Assembly (NCBI GenBank): GCA_947625975.1
Contig: CANQQL010000014.1
Location: forward strand, 1-33,597
Direction: 5' to 3'
Origin: an uncultured Bacilli bacterium
Lineage (GTDB): Bacteria; Bacillota_I; Bacilli_A; RFN20; CAG-826
Length of the DNA stretch: 33,597 nucleotides
A model generated the notes under the pieces. It was not told where the DNA came from. It ran no database searches and worked only from the letters and a program-made list of their open reading frames with translations. Each line of letters starts with the position of its first letter. The first letter of the stretch is position 1. Below are positions 32,374-33,597 of the stretch, in pieces. Both the position numbers and the translations under genes were made by a program.

Positions 32374-32491
32374 AAAAAAGCACTAAGGTTTTAAGGCCTT
32401 AGGCATCTGATCTTTGAAAACTAAACAGAATAAACAACAACGTCAATTTTGTATAAACAAACCAGAAAATAATAATGAACTAGGAAATATA
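32374..32491 (+). other. rRNA operon leader with boxA-like antitermination element
   Basis: The leader between P2 and 16S holds no gene. It contains a hairpin (CTAAGG at 32383-32388 with CCTTAG at 32397-32402). It also has TGATCTTTGAAAACT at 32408-32422, close to the TGCTCTTTGAAAACT element found in rRNA leaders of Bacilli, where NusB/NusE-dependent antitermination begins. Confidence 0.6.

Positions 32492-33597
<1,106 letters not shown>

Overview
The window comes from an AT-rich, low-GC Gram-positive bacterium on the Bacilli/Mollicutes side of the Firmicutes. The evidence is a 5' 16S rRNA segment of Bacilli/Mollicutes type, Bacillus-like gene neighbourhoods, lipoprotein signals throughout, and pyruvate:ferredoxin oxidoreductase, which implies anaerobic fermentation. 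It does not use the Mycoplasma code: UGA is a stop (at 15675 and 20864) and Trp is UGG. Alanine racemase suggests a peptidoglycan wall. An uncultured gut-type lineage related to Erysipelotrichia/RF39-like groups is a reasonable guess, but the sequence alone cannot settle this.

Region 1 (about 200-9523) is the most unusual part. A sugar-type ABC importer (ATPase, two permeases, lipoprotein binding protein) is followed by a surface nuclease with a staphylococcal-nuclease domain and two OB-fold-like modules, then a lipoprotein with two OB-fold-like modules. A strong terminator follows. After it come a lipid-anchored barnase-family ribonuclease, with every catalytic residue recognisable, and a second lipoprotein of the OB-fold architecture. 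Read together, this looks like a surface machine that binds, cuts and imports extracellular nucleic acids, comparable to but larger than the nuclease-plus-ABC loci known in mycoplasmas.

Region 2 (9524-15677) holds a tRNA-Lys(CUU), a small orphan gene, alr on the minus strand, a 1183-residue pyruvate:ferredoxin oxidoreductase with a perfect 9-3-9 inverted repeat over its promoter, and a membrane PH-domain protein.

Region 3 (15766-24833) is housekeeping: uvrA, lgt (with an extra N-terminal membrane domain), an M19 dipeptidase, whiA, an XRE regulator, clpP (minus strand), pgk and tpiA. The order resembles a condensed form of the Bacillus subtilis uvrA-hprK-lgt-yvcJ-yvcK-whiA-clpP-gapA-pgk-tpiA stretch, with hprK, yvcJ, yvcK and gapA absent here.

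Region 4 (25016-31257) is a second run of surface lipoproteins, four in a row, built from Ser/Asn-rich tethers, Ig-like domains and small beta-barrel-like modules; no function can be assigned. It is followed by a BI-1/YetJ-family membrane protein, a two-promoter rRNA leader with a boxA-like element, and the first roughly 1.1 kb of 16S rRNA, cut by the window edge. Nine of about 24 protein genes encode lipoproteins, which fits the presence of lgt. Three sites sharing TGAAAGCG (at 11012, 22700 and 28685) look like catabolite-response elements.
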